A DNA stretch of 64,000 nt from Mucilaginibacter sp. UR6-1. Lineage in GTDB: Bacteria > Bacteroidota > Bacteroidia > Sphingobacteriales > Sphingobacteriaceae. Under the pieces are notes generated by a model, which saw nothing but the letters and a program-made list of their open reading frames with translations, did no database searches and was not told the origin of the DNA. The translations under genes and the position numbers were made by a program. Below are positions 1 through 9,823 of the stretch, in pieces. The stretch covers positions 310,001-374,000 of the forward strand of contig NZ_JAJIWP010000002.1 of NCBI RefSeq assembly GCF_020880975.1. Direction: 5' to 3'. The first letter of the stretch is position 1, and the number at the start of each line of letters is the position of its first letter.

Positions 1-674
1 GTTTGCAGGTACCTGATGCTGAAAACCCGATAAGCTTTGCATTAAAAGGCCCCGGAAGCATAATTGGTGTGGGGAACGGTAATCCAACCTCTATTGAGCC
101 TGACAAATACTTACCATTGTTGGTTAATCTGCCTATCGAGAATTTTAGCGAATTGGCGGTAAACGATACAGTAAATCGTCCTGAAGTGAGCGCTGAATTT
201 AATGACAGCGCGTGGAGAAAGGCATTTAGCAGCCGTTATGACACCACCAAGAAAGCCTGGGTTTACAGAGGCAGTATCAATTTAGCCTATAGCATGACCA
301 GCCAGCCGCTTAAGTTTTATTATAAAAGTATTGGCAAAAAGCAGTCCATCTACGTGAACGGAAATTTAGTTGCAGCAAACCTGAATGAAAACCCGGAGGG
401 TGATGAGATTACTATTGATAACAAATTTTTAAAAGCAGGGCCTAATTCTATAGCCATTATTACAATACCACTGCGTAAAAAGAACGACTGGGATAACCTG
501 AATACCGACCCGGGGATAATTCAATTTGCGCAGCCCGCCGGTGTGTGGAAAAGAAAGCTTTTTAGCGGCCTGGCTCAAATTATTGTTCAATCAACAGGGG
601 AGGCAGGCAAGGTTACACTAACGGCAACAAGTGCAGGTTTAAAAACCCAAAGCATTGATTTAACTGTTAAATAA
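1..674 (+). CDS. Glycoside hydrolase family 2 (beta-galactosidase/mannosidase-like), C-terminal part
   Basis: Partial gene running in from the left edge; the reading frame begins at base 3 with no real start in the window. The visible 223 residues contain no catalytic barrel. They look like the accessory C-terminus of large Bacteroidota GH2 enzymes: a conserved GVGNGNPTS stretch, a lectin-like beta-sandwich with a YVNGN segment, and a final Ig-like strand set ending in TLTATSAGLKTQSIDL. Such enzymes are exported and remove terminal sugars from hemicellulose side chains or oligomers. It lies 185 bp before a GH26 mannanase on the same strand, which suits a glycan-degradation locus. Which sugar it cleaves cannot be told from this part. 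Confidence 0.75.
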   Translation, partial: LQVPDAENPISFALKGPGSIIGVGNGNPTSIEPDKYLPLLVNLPIENFSELAVNDTVNRPEVSAEFNDSAWRKAFSSRYDTTKKAWVYRGSINLAYSMTSQPLKFYYKSIGKKQSIYVNGNLVAANLNENPEGDEITIDNKFLKAGPNSIAIITIPLRKKNDWDNLNTDPGIIQFAQPAGVWKRKLFSGLAQIIVQSTGEAGKVTLTATSAGLKTQSIDLTVK

Positions 675-859
675 GGTTATTTTAATAAACCTGCATTCTT
701 TTTTGATTCAGATAAGGGAAGCGTTCTGTTACTGATTATTGTGTCTATCACCAATATAAATTCAAGTAAAACCAATGTGTTGCAGGCTGTCATAAGCCGG
801 CTTGCAGCATAATTGGGTATGGTGAATTTTATGTTTTAAACCAATAAAACCAAATAGAT

Positions 860-2320
860 ATGAAAACAAACACAAAAAAAATCATCTGCGCACTGGTCGT
901 TTTTTCACTTGCATGGCAAGCTTGTAAAAAGGATTCGCGTGCGCCGGAAGGTGACAATTCGCAACCTGAAAAGAAATCAACCTTAAAAACGGCAGCCACA
1001 ACCATTACCAAAGAAGCTGAACAGGGAACACTAACCAATGGTGCATCTGTTGTTAGCAACTCAGCAAGTTCAGGCGGGGCTTATGTAAATTTACAAGGCG
1101 GCAATGTAAGTGTAACTGTAAATGTACCCAGTAGCGGTAATTATGATGTATATATACGTGTAGCGGCTCCGTCAGGCGTTAAAACAAATAATTATTATAT
1201 CGATAACACAACCGGTAGCTTTACGGTTCAGCAAAGCGCCAATTATCAAGACTTTAAACTGGCAACTGCAAATCTTGCAGCCGGTAATCATACCATCCAA
1301 GTTCGAGCCAATTGGGGATGGATCAATGTTGACAATGTTCGGCTTGTTAGTGTTAGCGCAGCAACATATAATTTAAAAACAACCCTGGCCAACACGGCTT
1401 CATCCACAGCAACTCAGCAGCTTTTTGCCTATATGCGGCAACAGTTTCGTACAAGGGTTATCTCGGGGCAAACCGATGGTGCAGAATTTACATTCATAAA
1501 AAACCTTACCGGAAGAACACCTTTACTACGCGGGTATGACATGCAGCCCTATAGTCCGCGCTACCCGTATTCATGGGATAGTTCATGTGGTTGCCAATCG
1601 TTTGGTGCCAACCTAAGTGCAACAAATACTAATGATGCCATTGCCTGGTATAATAACAACGCCAAAAAACCAATAATACAATTTCAATGGCACTGGCATT
1701 CGCCTATGGGTGGCTCACCCGGCACAAATACTTTTTACACCAGCGATACTAACTTTGATGTTACAAGAGCAGTAACCCAGGGTACAGCGGAATATACCGC
1801 AACAATAAGGGATATTGATGCCATAGCTGTACAATTAAAAAAATTACGTGATGCCGGTGTGCCGGTTTTATGGCGCCCATTGCATGAGGTTGGCGGCACG
1901 TGGTTTTGGTGGAGTGCAAAAGGCCCTGCTGCATTTAAATCGCTTTGGAACTTAATGTATGACCGTTTAACCAACTACCATCAGTTAAACAACCTGATTT
2001 GGGTTTGGAATGGCAATGATGCAAACTGGTACGTTGGAAACGATAAATGCGACGTGGCCAGTATAGACTATTACGGTACACCTTTCACATATCCGGTTGT
2101 AAAAGATGAATATGATAAGATTTATGCAATAACAGGCGGAACAAAAATTCTCGGCATGAGTGAGAACGGGTCTATTCCGAATATTGACCAAGCCTTTTCA
2201 CAGGATGTAACCTGGGCTTTCTTCATGACCTGGTATGACCACATTACCAGTGCTAATACTAATGCCATGGTACAATCCTTTTACACAAACCCAAAAGTAA
2301 TTACGCTTGAAAACAGGTAG
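860..2320 (+). CDS. Lipoprotein GH26 endo-beta-mannanase with N-terminal carbohydrate-binding module
   Basis: The 486-aa protein starts with a lipoprotein signal (lipobox SLAWQAC, Cys22), so it should be anchored at the cell envelope. Residues about 50-165 form a CBM6/35-type beta-sandwich (EAEQGTLTNGA at the start, WGWINVDNVRL at the end). Residues about 185-486 are a GH26 catalytic barrel: HWHSPMGG, the acid/base Glu343 in PLHEVGG followed by WFWW, and the nucleophile Glu435 in GMSENGSIP. GH26 enzymes mainly hydrolyse beta-1,4-mannan, galactomannan or glucomannan by retention. A strong hairpin terminator follows the stop codon. Confidence 0.9.
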   Translation: MKTNTKKIICALVVFSLAWQACKKDSRAPEGDNSQPEKKSTLKTAATTITKEAEQGTLTNGASVVSNSASSGGAYVNLQGGNVSVTVNVPSSGNYDVYIRVAAPSGVKTNNYYIDNTTGSFTVQQSANYQDFKLATANLAAGNHTIQVRANWGWINVDNVRLVSVSAATYNLKTTLANTASSTATQQLFAYMRQQFRTRVISGQTDGAEFTFIKNLTGRTPLLRGYDMQPYSPRYPYSWDSSCGCQSFGANLSATNTNDAIAWYNNNAKKPIIQFQWHWHSPMGGSPGTNTFYTSDTNFDVTRAVTQGTAEYTATIRDIDAIAVQLKKLRDAGVPVLWRPLHEVGGTWFWWSAKGPAAFKSLWNLMYDRLTNYHQLNNLIWVWNGNDANWYVGNDKCDVASIDYYGTPFTYPVVKDEYDKIYAITGGTKILGMSENGSIPNIDQAFSQDVTWAFFMTWYDHITSANTNAMVQSFYTNPKVITLENR

Positions 2321-2351
2321 TTATGTTATTGAGTAACATTGTAATTAGTTG

Positions 2352-2400
2352 AACAGGTAAAAGCGTCCATACGTTAATGGTCGCTTTTACCTGTTTTTTT
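2352..2400 (+). terminator. Rho-independent terminator after the GH26 gene
   Basis: A 14-bp perfect inverted repeat (AACAGGTAAAAGCG with its complement at 2382-2395) is followed by a run of T. It begins 32 bp past the GH26 stop codon and should end that transcript before the serine hydrolase gene. Confidence 0.85.
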
Positions 2401-2468
2401 GAACTGATATTAACTAACAAACAGCACCGCCATTTAAAGCATGGTAACATCAACCCAATTTTATATAT

Positions 2469-3764
2469 ATGAAAAACATCTGTTTAAGCGGAGTATTTCT
2501 GCTTTTGTTCGTTAGCAGCTACGCCCAACAGAAGCAGGTAGTTGCGCAAAAACTCGACTATAAGCCAAACCTTAAAGTTGCCGGAGCGAGTGAAGCCGGA
2601 ATCAAGCGTATCGACTCATTGATGCAAAGTTTTGTAGATCAAAAAAAAGTAAGCAGTGTAGTGGGCTTTGTCGCCAAAAATGGTAAAGTAGTTTATAATA
2701 AAGCTTTTGGCTTTAAAGATTTGGAAAATAAGGTTCCGGCAAGTGTTAATGATTATTACATATTGTTTTCGCAAACCAAAGCAATAACAACCGTTGCCTT
2801 TATGACGCTTGTTGAAAAAGGGCTGATTTTCATTAACGATCCGGTTTCCAAGTATTTTCCGGAAATCTCCGATCAGTTAGTAACAGCCGTTAATGATGAC
2901 GGAACATTTAAAACCCGGCCCGTTGCACAACCCATAACGTTTGCGCATTTAATGTCACATTCTTCGGGCATCAGCGCGGGTTTGGCAGGCAAAATACGGC
3001 AGGCAGATATGCAGAAGCAAAAGGATGCTGCGGCTGCTCCGGGGCCGGGGCAGCGAACAGGAGGGGCAGGTACGGCGAGATACCTGAAGGACGATATGAC
3101 TGTGCTGGCTAAGTATCCTTTAGGGTTTGAACCGGGGAGTGACTGGAGTTACCATATCAGCACCAATATGCTGGCCTATATGATAGAACGTATATCGGGC
3201 AAAACATTACGCGAATACGTAAAGTCGTCGGTACTTGATCCATTGGGAATGACCGAAACTGATTGGTATTATGCTCCTTCGGCACGCAACCGCTTTGTAA
3301 AAGCATATAGCGCTGTTGACGGAAAGCTCGTGCCTGAATCAAACAAGTATAGTGAAACTACCATAAGCACCGACCAAACGTATGCCGAAGGTGCCATAGG
3401 GTTAAACGGCCCTATTGGCGACTATGCTAAATTTTGCCAGATGTTATTGAATAAAGGAGCGTACAATGGTCATCGGATTTTAAAACCAGAGACGATTGAT
3501 CTCATGACAAAAGTTAACCGTTTGCCGGCCACAAACTCTGGAGGTAAGGGCTTTCAATTCGGGCTTGGGTTTGAGTTGTATAATGCCGAAAAAAAGCCGG
3601 TGCCTGCGGTGTCTAACACAGCGTTTGCCTGGGGAGGGTTATACGGTACCGAATACATCATCGATCCTGAAAATAACATGATCGCCTTGTTTTATTTGAA
3701 CATGCCCCGTCACGAGCCGCTTTATCCTTTATTCCTGGGCAAAGCCTATCAATTGTTTAAATAA
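2469..3764 (+). CDS. Secreted serine hydrolase, beta-lactamase class C/CubicO family
   Basis: The 431-aa protein has an N-terminal signal peptide cleaved after about SSYAQ. The SxxK motif of the penicillin-binding-protein/AmpC fold is Ser101-Gln-Thr-Lys104 in LFSQTKAITT; a YHIS segment at about residue 230 occupies the usual YxN position. A Gly/Ala/Gln-rich insertion sits at about residues 180-205. Proteins of this family in polysaccharide loci are usually esterases (for example deacetylating glycans) rather than antibiotic resistance enzymes. The context between mannanase and esterase genes supports that, but the substrate is unknown. Confidence 0.8.
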   Translation: MKNICLSGVFLLLFVSSYAQQKQVVAQKLDYKPNLKVAGASEAGIKRIDSLMQSFVDQKKVSSVVGFVAKNGKVVYNKAFGFKDLENKVPASVNDYYILFSQTKAITTVAFMTLVEKGLIFINDPVSKYFPEISDQLVTAVNDDGTFKTRPVAQPITFAHLMSHSSGISAGLAGKIRQADMQKQKDAAAAPGPGQRTGGAGTARYLKDDMTVLAKYPLGFEPGSDWSYHISTNMLAYMIERISGKTLREYVKSSVLDPLGMTETDWYYAPSARNRFVKAYSAVDGKLVPESNKYSETTISTDQTYAEGAIGLNGPIGDYAKFCQMLLNKGAYNGHRILKPETIDLMTKVNRLPATNSGGKGFQFGLGFELYNAEKKPVPAVSNTAFAWGGLYGTEYIIDPENNMIALFYLNMPRHEPLYPLFLGKAYQLFK

Positions 3765-3907
3765 AATCTTTGGTAAAGTACAAATGAGCGGAACTGTGCT
3801 ATAAAAGGTGATGATCTGAATTAATATTATTCACAAACTATTGGTCATGAAACTGCCAATCATTCAAAAGGATATTTTCTAAGTAAAGGACTTAATAAAC
3901 ATGAAAA

Positions 3908-5113
3908 ATGAACATTAATACACAAATACCTTGTCTGCTTAATTATAAAATAAAAAATGCAAACTATTTATTTTTAGGCTTATTTATTCTTTTTTCTGCC
4001 TGCAAAAAAAAGACTGAGGCCACTCCGGTTGCACCGCAATTAATAAGTAGTAATCCGGCCAATAATAAACAGGATGTAACACCCGACTTGAAGGAGATTG
4101 TACTCAGATTCGATCAAAAAGTTACGCTTTTATCCTCCTCAAAGGTTACATTCAACGAAGAGTTGATTACCTATGTGAAAATTGGCAGCGAAGGCGAACT
4201 ACAGGTAGCTTTGCCCGAGTTAGAGTATGCTAAAACCTACACACTTGTTATAGCAGCCAATAGTATAAAAGGAGCTAACGGTGTGCTTTTTCCAACCGAA
4301 GTAAAATTGACATTCAGCACATTGGGTTTAGTTGCTGAAACACTACCTGCCATGCCGGCCGGCGGGCCCGATGGTGGAACGTATGACAAGCCTGGCCGCA
4401 ACCCGGCAGGTACGGTTACTACTGTAAACTTTTATTCATCTGTGGCCGGGAAAAACGTTGATATGCTGGTTTATACGCCACCGGGATATAGCACCGGTAA
4501 AAAGTATGGTGTTATATACTGTTATCAAGGGTTGGGTGATAAGGCGGCCAACGTATTTAATGGCGATTGGGTACGTGCCGGTATCATCAGTGATAATCTG
4601 ATCGGGGATAGAAAGATATCAAAAGGAGTAATTATCGTAGCGGTTGATGATCAGTATAATGGCAACTCCTCCAATGTTCAGGATATGACCATAACCGATG
4701 CAATTCCTTATATTGATTCACATTATTCTACTTATGCGGATGCTGATCATCGTGGTCTTTTTGGCTATTCGTGGGGCGGTGGGTATACGTTTAATGTTGG
4801 CGCTAAAAATCTTAACTATTTCCATTATATCAGCCCTTCTTCAGCAGCTCCCAACAAACAGGCAGATGATGTTTTATTTCCAAATGATGGAGCTGATGCT
4901 AAAAAGCTGTTAAAATGTTTGTTTATATCCTGGGCGCAGTATGATTATCAGGGTTTTATCAACCTTAACCAAGCTACAGTGAACTATTGTAAAAGCAAAG
5001 GTATTCCTCATGATTCATGGGTTGCCGGGGGACAAGGGCACAGTGGTGGTACATGGAGGCCGGCTATGTGGAATTTCCTTCAACTGGCAGACCGGGCCGG
5101 AATTTCGAAATGA
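3908..5113 (+). CDS. Lipoprotein carbohydrate esterase (CE1/esterase D-like) with N-terminal Ig-like domain
   Basis: The N-terminus has a long pre-signal, a hydrophobic stretch and a lipobox (LFSAC). Residues about 45-137 form a Big_5-type Ig-like domain (SSNPANNKQDVTPDL opening). The rest is an esterase D/feruloyl-esterase-like alpha/beta hydrolase: YTPPGY, nucleophile Ser288 in GYSWGG, and a C-terminal His378 in GQGHSGG. Such enzymes release acetyl or hydroxycinnamoyl groups from hemicellulose. The ATG at 3901 is out of frame and soon hits a stop, so the start at 3908 was taken. Confidence 0.82.
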   Translation: MNINTQIPCLLNYKIKNANYLFLGLFILFSACKKKTEATPVAPQLISSNPANNKQDVTPDLKEIVLRFDQKVTLLSSSKVTFNEELITYVKIGSEGELQVALPELEYAKTYTLVIAANSIKGANGVLFPTEVKLTFSTLGLVAETLPAMPAGGPDGGTYDKPGRNPAGTVTTVNFYSSVAGKNVDMLVYTPPGYSTGKKYGVIYCYQGLGDKAANVFNGDWVRAGIISDNLIGDRKISKGVIIVAVDDQYNGNSSNVQDMTITDAIPYIDSHYSTYADADHRGLFGYSWGGGYTFNVGAKNLNYFHYISPSSAAPNKQADDVLFPNDGADAKKLLKCLFISWAQYDYQGFINLNQATVNYCKSKGIPHDSWVAGGQGHSGGTWRPAMWNFLQLADRAGISK

Positions 5114-5286
5114 TGAATCAGCATGCAGAATATAAACCCGCAGGAAAGTTTGATGATACTTAATTAACAAGTTGTATGTAATATTTAACGATTGCAGCTA
5201 TTTCTGTAGTAATATCATCAACTTATGCCTTACAAAGCAAGCCTGCCAAACTACAACCGTTAACATCAACCAGTTATATTAATAAA

Positions 5287-6258
5287 ATGAGTAATAAGAT
5301 TATTTCAAGGCATCTGCAATCGTTTTCACTGTGCCGGGCTATTGCAGCGCTATTGATGCTTTTTCCGGCAATTGTTGTAAATGCGCAATCTGTAAAATTT
5401 CCGAGTGGATGGTTAGATGGGTATGCCCATGCAAATGGTATCCGCATTCATTATTACCACGCAAAGCCGGCGAGCGGTAAACCTGTAATAGTAATGGTGC
5501 ATGGTTATACTGATATCGGCCTTAGCTGGACTACCCTGACCCTGAAACTACAGGACGCTTACGATATTTATATGATTGATACCCGTGGCCACGGGTTATC
5601 GGACCCATTTACGGCTGCTGATAATGGAGATACAATGATCAAAGATGTGGTAGACTTTGTGCGGGTAATGAAGTTTGAAAAACCAATCTTAATGGGCCAT
5701 TCTATGGGTGCAGCAACGGTAATGCGGGTTGGTGCAAAATATCCTGAGCTGGCAAAAGCAATTATCATGCTCGATCCTTTTGTAGGAAACCGTTCGCCCC
5801 TTGTTACGCCACAATTAAATGGAAATGCCCGCAAGCAAACTACAGTCGCACCAATTAGGCCTGGTATGTTTAAAAGCCCTGATACCCTGGTAGCACAGAA
5901 CAATACAAAAATTGAAGACCTGATAGCAGCGGGGCACCGTCAAAACCCATTATGGGATAGTGTAGACGTGTATTACTGGGCTTTCTCAAAAAAACAGTAT
6001 CATGGACCCTACACACCTGAGCAAGGGCAGGCAATGATGGGTACCATGAATACAGCGGATGCGCTTTCAAAAATTAAAGTGCCTTCACTTATTTTAAAAG
6101 CCGATGCAGCGCCTGAAGTGCGCAAGGCTAATGAAGAAGCCGCACGGGTAATGCAAAGAGGGCGACTGATACATATTGATGGCGCAGGCCATAATCTGCA
6201 CCACGATAAGTTGCCAAAAACACTGGAAATACTAACTGATTTTTTTAAGACTTTATAA
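5287..6258 (+). CDS. Secreted alpha/beta hydrolase
   Basis: The 323-aa protein has a signal peptide (hydrophobic residues about 18-33, cleavage after VNAQ). An alpha/beta-hydrolase fold follows, with oxyanion motif MVHGYTD, nucleophile Ser139 in MGHSMGAA, an acid in the LKADAAPE region and His in DGAGHNLHH. It is probably an esterase or C-C/amide hydrolase. It lies between two glycan-active genes on the same strand, which suggests a role in debranching or uptake of the same substrate, but that is inference. Confidence 0.8.
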   Translation: MSNKIISRHLQSFSLCRAIAALLMLFPAIVVNAQSVKFPSGWLDGYAHANGIRIHYYHAKPASGKPVIVMVHGYTDIGLSWTTLTLKLQDAYDIYMIDTRGHGLSDPFTAADNGDTMIKDVVDFVRVMKFEKPILMGHSMGAATVMRVGAKYPELAKAIIMLDPFVGNRSPLVTPQLNGNARKQTTVAPIRPGMFKSPDTLVAQNNTKIEDLIAAGHRQNPLWDSVDVYYWAFSKKQYHGPYTPEQGQAMMGTMNTADALSKIKVPSLILKADAAPEVRKANEEAARVMQRGRLIHIDGAGHNLHHDKLPKTLEILTDFFKTL

Positions 6259-6346
6259 GATAGCTCTATGCCGGGTTTTTGGCCTAAGGTAAACTATAAG
6301 CTGATAATTTACAGGTTTATTAACCTGATTTTTTAAGAAGTATTTA

Positions 6347-8320
6347 ATGATTGAATATATGAAAGACAATAATATTTTTTCTTTAGCATGGAATAAGTTA
6401 AAGGCTTGCGTATGCCTCGTTTTCCTATTACAAAGTCATCATGCGTCTGCACAAACCGAGTTAATGCCTTGGGGTAATATTATTGGTTATCGTATTGATG
6501 GCCAGTTGATGGAATTTGAAAGCAATTTAAGCGTAGTTAAAAATAACTGGCAGGATATAGTATCAACCGGCAAGGAGAAACAAAGGCCTAAGTATGATCG
6601 AAAAGGAACACAGCAGATTGTAACAACAACAATTAACCAACTATCATTCACTGAAACGGTAGAAGAAAAAGGCGCTAACAGTGCAGATATAAAGGTTAAG
6701 GTGCAGGCTACAGAAGACGCCGTTGTGGATGGTATATACATCATGTTTACCATTGCGGAGGTTGGTGGTATTAAAACACAAAATATACAAGCACTATTAA
6801 CTGCGAAAACCACAATGCAGCAGAGCAGATATACCCACACACCCGTTAAGTTCATACGTTTTGTATCTGCGCAGCGCCAAATGCAACTAACATTTTCGGA
6901 ACCCACCGCACTGATTTTTAAACGGGGAAACGGGGCCTCTGGTGGCAATCTACAGGTGTATATACCTATTCATACAGGCTCCCTGTCAAATGGGGCTATT
7001 GCAGAAAAAAGGATCACTATCAAATCATCTGGGGTAGTTGATAAAACTCCCGTTGTGTTGACGATTAATGCCAATGATGAGGGCAGAGCTTTTGATGGCC
7101 TGGGTGGGAATTTCCGTTTACAAAACCCTAAAACAGATCCACAGGTAATAGACTATTCATTACAGAACCTGCGTGTGGCCTGGGGCCGGGCAGAAATGCC
7201 ATGGCGGTTTTGGCAACCCGTTAAAGACAGCAATCCCATCGACTCAGCTAAAGCAGGCAAAATACATCAACATGTAAAGGCTTCGATGGAAATTGCGCAA
7301 CGTTTATATAAATTGGGTATGCCTGTTATTCTTTCTGCCTGGTCAGGGCCGGATTGGGCCATTGAAGGTGCTCCAAAGTTTCGACCAGGACCTGATGGCG
7401 TTTGGGGGAATCCTTTGAATAAAGACAATATGCAGGCAATTTATAAATCTATTGGTGATTACATCGTTTACTTAAATGATACTTATGGGGTGGAAGTCAG
7501 TATGTTTTCATTCAACGAATCTGACCTTGGTATTAATATACGCCAAACCGGGCAAGAACATGCAGCATTAATTAAAGGATTGGGTGCTTATTTTGAATCC
7601 AGGGGTTTGAAAACAAAACTGTTGTTGGGAGATAATTCAGATGCTACAACATACGAGTTTATATACCCGGCAATTAATGATGCTGCTACACATAAATATA
7701 TCGGTGCAATTTCTTTCCACTCCTGGCGTGGATGGGAAAAGCAAACGTTGCAAAAGTGGGCTGATGCCGCAACAAAAACGGGTAAGCCGCTGATTGTGGG
7801 CGAAGGGAGCATTGATGCACAGGCATGGGGTTATCCGGCTGTATTTGAAGAACCTTTTTATGCGTTGGAGGAAATCAATTTATACACCCGCTTACTAAAC
7901 ATTTGCCAACCCGCCTCTATTTTGCAATGGCAGCTAACGGCTGATTATTCACCACTTGTTGGTGGGGGTATTTTCGATAACGACGAGCCGCTACGCCCAA
8001 CACAAAGGTTTGGGAATTTGAAGCAATTGGCATCAATACCTGCAGGCTTAAAAGCATTATCTGCAAAATCCAACAAACCATCGGTTTCTGTTGCTGCCCT
8101 GGGAGATAAGGCCACAAAGATTTACTCCATTCAAATTGTAAATAATGGTCCAACCAGAACGGCAAATATTAGTGGCTTGCCACTTTCGATTAAATCATTA
8201 AACGTGTATGTTACGGATAAAACGAGGTCTATGAAGCAAGTAAAACCAATTACACTCAAAAATGGAAAAAGCAGTTTTATTTTGGAGAAAGGAACTTATA
8301 CAACACTAACTAACAATTAA
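6347..8320 (+). CDS. Glycoside hydrolase, clan GH-A, GH30-like
   Basis: The 657-aa secreted enzyme has a signal peptide ending near HHASAQ. An N-terminal domain of about 200 residues resembles a beta-sandwich. The catalytic TIM barrel (about 240-560) opens with FDGLGGNFRLQNP and carries the acid/base pair Asn390-Glu391 in FNESDLG and the nucleophile Glu486 in VGEGSIDAQ. A C-terminal beta domain (about 570-657) completes the GH30-like layout. GH30 members act on xylan, beta-1,6-glucan or related glycans; the exact subfamily cannot be read by eye. An ATG four codons downstream is an alternative start. Confidence 0.72.
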   Translation: MIEYMKDNNIFSLAWNKLKACVCLVFLLQSHHASAQTELMPWGNIIGYRIDGQLMEFESNLSVVKNNWQDIVSTGKEKQRPKYDRKGTQQIVTTTINQLSFTETVEEKGANSADIKVKVQATEDAVVDGIYIMFTIAEVGGIKTQNIQALLTAKTTMQQSRYTHTPVKFIRFVSAQRQMQLTFSEPTALIFKRGNGASGGNLQVYIPIHTGSLSNGAIAEKRITIKSSGVVDKTPVVLTINANDEGRAFDGLGGNFRLQNPKTDPQVIDYSLQNLRVAWGRAEMPWRFWQPVKDSNPIDSAKAGKIHQHVKASMEIAQRLYKLGMPVILSAWSGPDWAIEGAPKFRPGPDGVWGNPLNKDNMQAIYKSIGDYIVYLNDTYGVEVSMFSFNESDLGINIRQTGQEHAALIKGLGAYFESRGLKTKLLLGDNSDATTYEFIYPAINDAATHKYIGAISFHSWRGWEKQTLQKWADAATKTGKPLIVGEGSIDAQAWGYPAVFEEPFYALEEINLYTRLLNICQPASILQWQLTADYSPLVGGGIFDNDEPLRPTQRFGNLKQLASIPAGLKALSAKSNKPSVSVAALGDKATKIYSIQIVNNGPTRTANISGLPLSIKSLNVYVTDKTRSMKQVKPITLKNGKSSFILEKGTYTTLTNN

Positions 8321-8995
8321 CTTTCGTTTTTAAGCATCTAATCGGCACAAGCTCACCGCCAATTATGCCGATAGTAGAGAGTGGAGAGGATCTGAACATC
8401 TCCTTGTTTTTAACTGTAAACGCATTGGATTTCTATTGATCTCTATGAGTTTTATAAAAATTCAGTTTTTTTAATTTATACCTATTTATCGTCCATTTAA
8501 ATACCGAAACGGGTGAAATATGAAAATTTTTATAATCATAGGTTTACATTTTTCAATTTAGGTTTGTGACCTATTTATAACTGAAGTTCCAGAACTATTT
8601 GATTTTAAAAAATAAATATTTTCTGTATCGCCAATTAGAGTTCTTCAAAATTGCTTTAATATTATTCGGGCAGTAGGGGGAGCTTTTCGAATCCCTTTTT
8701 TGTAGGATTTAAAAGTATTAGCTATAGCTAATTTAATGGTTCGAGTTTAGTCCTCTTGGGGCTAAACTCGAACCACTTGGTGAAAGATTTAACATTGCTT
8801 ACCTGAATTTAAATAGTTCGATTCTCCTTCAAGCTGCTTAGGCGCGGTTCGTGATCTATACTATATAGTTTTTAGAGACCTAAATTATCATCACCTTGGC
8901 TATACTGACTTCATTCCCCAAATCGCCGTTTCACTGCAAAAAATGAACATGTTTTTTGAGCTATTAGTGAATGCATGGTGCATATTCGGCTATCC
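8321..8995. other. Intergenic region with a 13-bp palindrome
   Basis: No credible gene is seen in these 675 bases between the GH30-like gene and the convergent alpha/beta hydrolase. The sequence is AT-rich. It holds the palindrome at 8738-8774 and one copy of a dispersed CGAACC...GTTCGAT arrangement (8769-8824), described separately. Confidence 0.6.
8738..8774. repeat. 13-bp perfect inverted repeat with 11-nt loop
   Basis: GGTTCGAGTTTAG at 8738-8750 is followed by its exact complement at 8762-8774. There is no T-run next to it, so it does not look like an ordinary terminator; a recombination or protein-binding site is possible. Confidence 0.7.
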
Positions 8996-9790
8996 TTATT
9001 GTGAACTTTCTGTTGCGGCTACTATAATTTTTGCAACTGCTTCAGGTTGCGACATAAAAATCACATGGCTGCCTTTAATTTCGGTGATCTTAGCCTTAGC
9101 ACGTTCATACATTGCTCGTTCTGTGGATGGGTTCAAAGCTTTATCCTGTGTCGCGATAATACCATAACTCGGCTTGCTTTTCCAGGCTACATTATGCACG
9201 GGTTCTTCAAAGCATTTGCCAATAATTGGCACTTGCGAAGCATTCATAAAGTCGCTTTGTGCTTTGCTTAAGTCACCGGCAAATCCCCCATGAAATTTAG
9301 CTGGATCGAAGTAAACATAACTGTACTGATCAGGCGTAGTGAAACCGGCATCAGGTGAAGCTGGTGCCGCGGCTACCCACTTTCCTGTTGTCTCTCCTTT
9401 ATCGGGCATAAAAGCAGCAACGTATACTAATGCAGCTACCTTTTCATTTACGCCGGCTTCTGTGATTACGGTTCCACCCCAGGAATGGCCCACTAAAATC
9501 ACCTTTCCATCTTGACGATCAATTACGCTGTTGGTAGCATCAACATCTGCTTTTAATGAGATTAAAGGATTTTGTACAATACTTACGTTATATCCTTTTT
9601 TTACGAGAATATCATAAACCGGTTTCCAGCCTGAGCCGTCAGCAAAGGCACCATGCACTAATACAATGTTTTTTATCCTCTTGGGTTGTGCATTCGCTAC
9701 ATGGGTTCCTAAGCTTACAAGTGATGCAATAAACAAAATAGTAAAAACTAATAAGCGGAGGTTTTCTGAAGATTTAATTGATGTTTTCAT
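8996..9790 (-). CDS. Secreted alpha/beta hydrolase
   Basis: The 264-aa protein starts with a signal peptide (hydrophobic residues about 11-27, cleavage near ANAQ). It has LVHGAFADGSGW, nucleophile Ser103 in LVGHSWGG and a C-terminal His in KGSHVIFMSQPE, the pattern of AB_hydrolase_6 proteins related to plant hydroxynitrile lyases/methylesterases and to EstC-type esterases. It shares strand and spacing (33 bp) with the upstream DUF1223 gene, so the two may be co-transcribed. Substrate unknown. Confidence 0.82.
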   Translation of the reverse strand: MKTSIKSSENLRLLVFTILFIASLVSLGTHVANAQPKRIKNIVLVHGAFADGSGWKPVYDILVKKGYNVSIVQNPLISLKADVDATNSVIDRQDGKVILVGHSWGGTVITEAGVNEKVAALVYVAAFMPDKGETTGKWVAAAPASPDAGFTTPDQYSYVYFDPAKFHGGFAGDLSKAQSDFMNASQVPIIGKCFEEPVHNVAWKSKPSYGIIATQDKALNPSTERAMYERAKAKITEIKGSHVIFMSQPEAVAKIIVAATESSQ

Positions 9791-9823
9791 GATTTTATAA
9801 ATGTTTTAATAGTTGAACATGAG

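Noticed and set aside
829..1059. Antisense open frame over the GH26 gene start
   Set aside because: It mirrors the real gene's codons and has no family character; typical antisense shadow, like many others in the window.
2469..3764. Beta-lactamase resistance gene
   Set aside because: The SxxK fold is shared with esterases and peptidases. The glycan-degradation context and insertion pattern do not support an antibiotic role.
6487..6948. 153-codon minus-strand frame inside the GH30-like gene
   Set aside because: It lies fully within a convincing glycosidase gene and reads as a low-complexity antisense translation.
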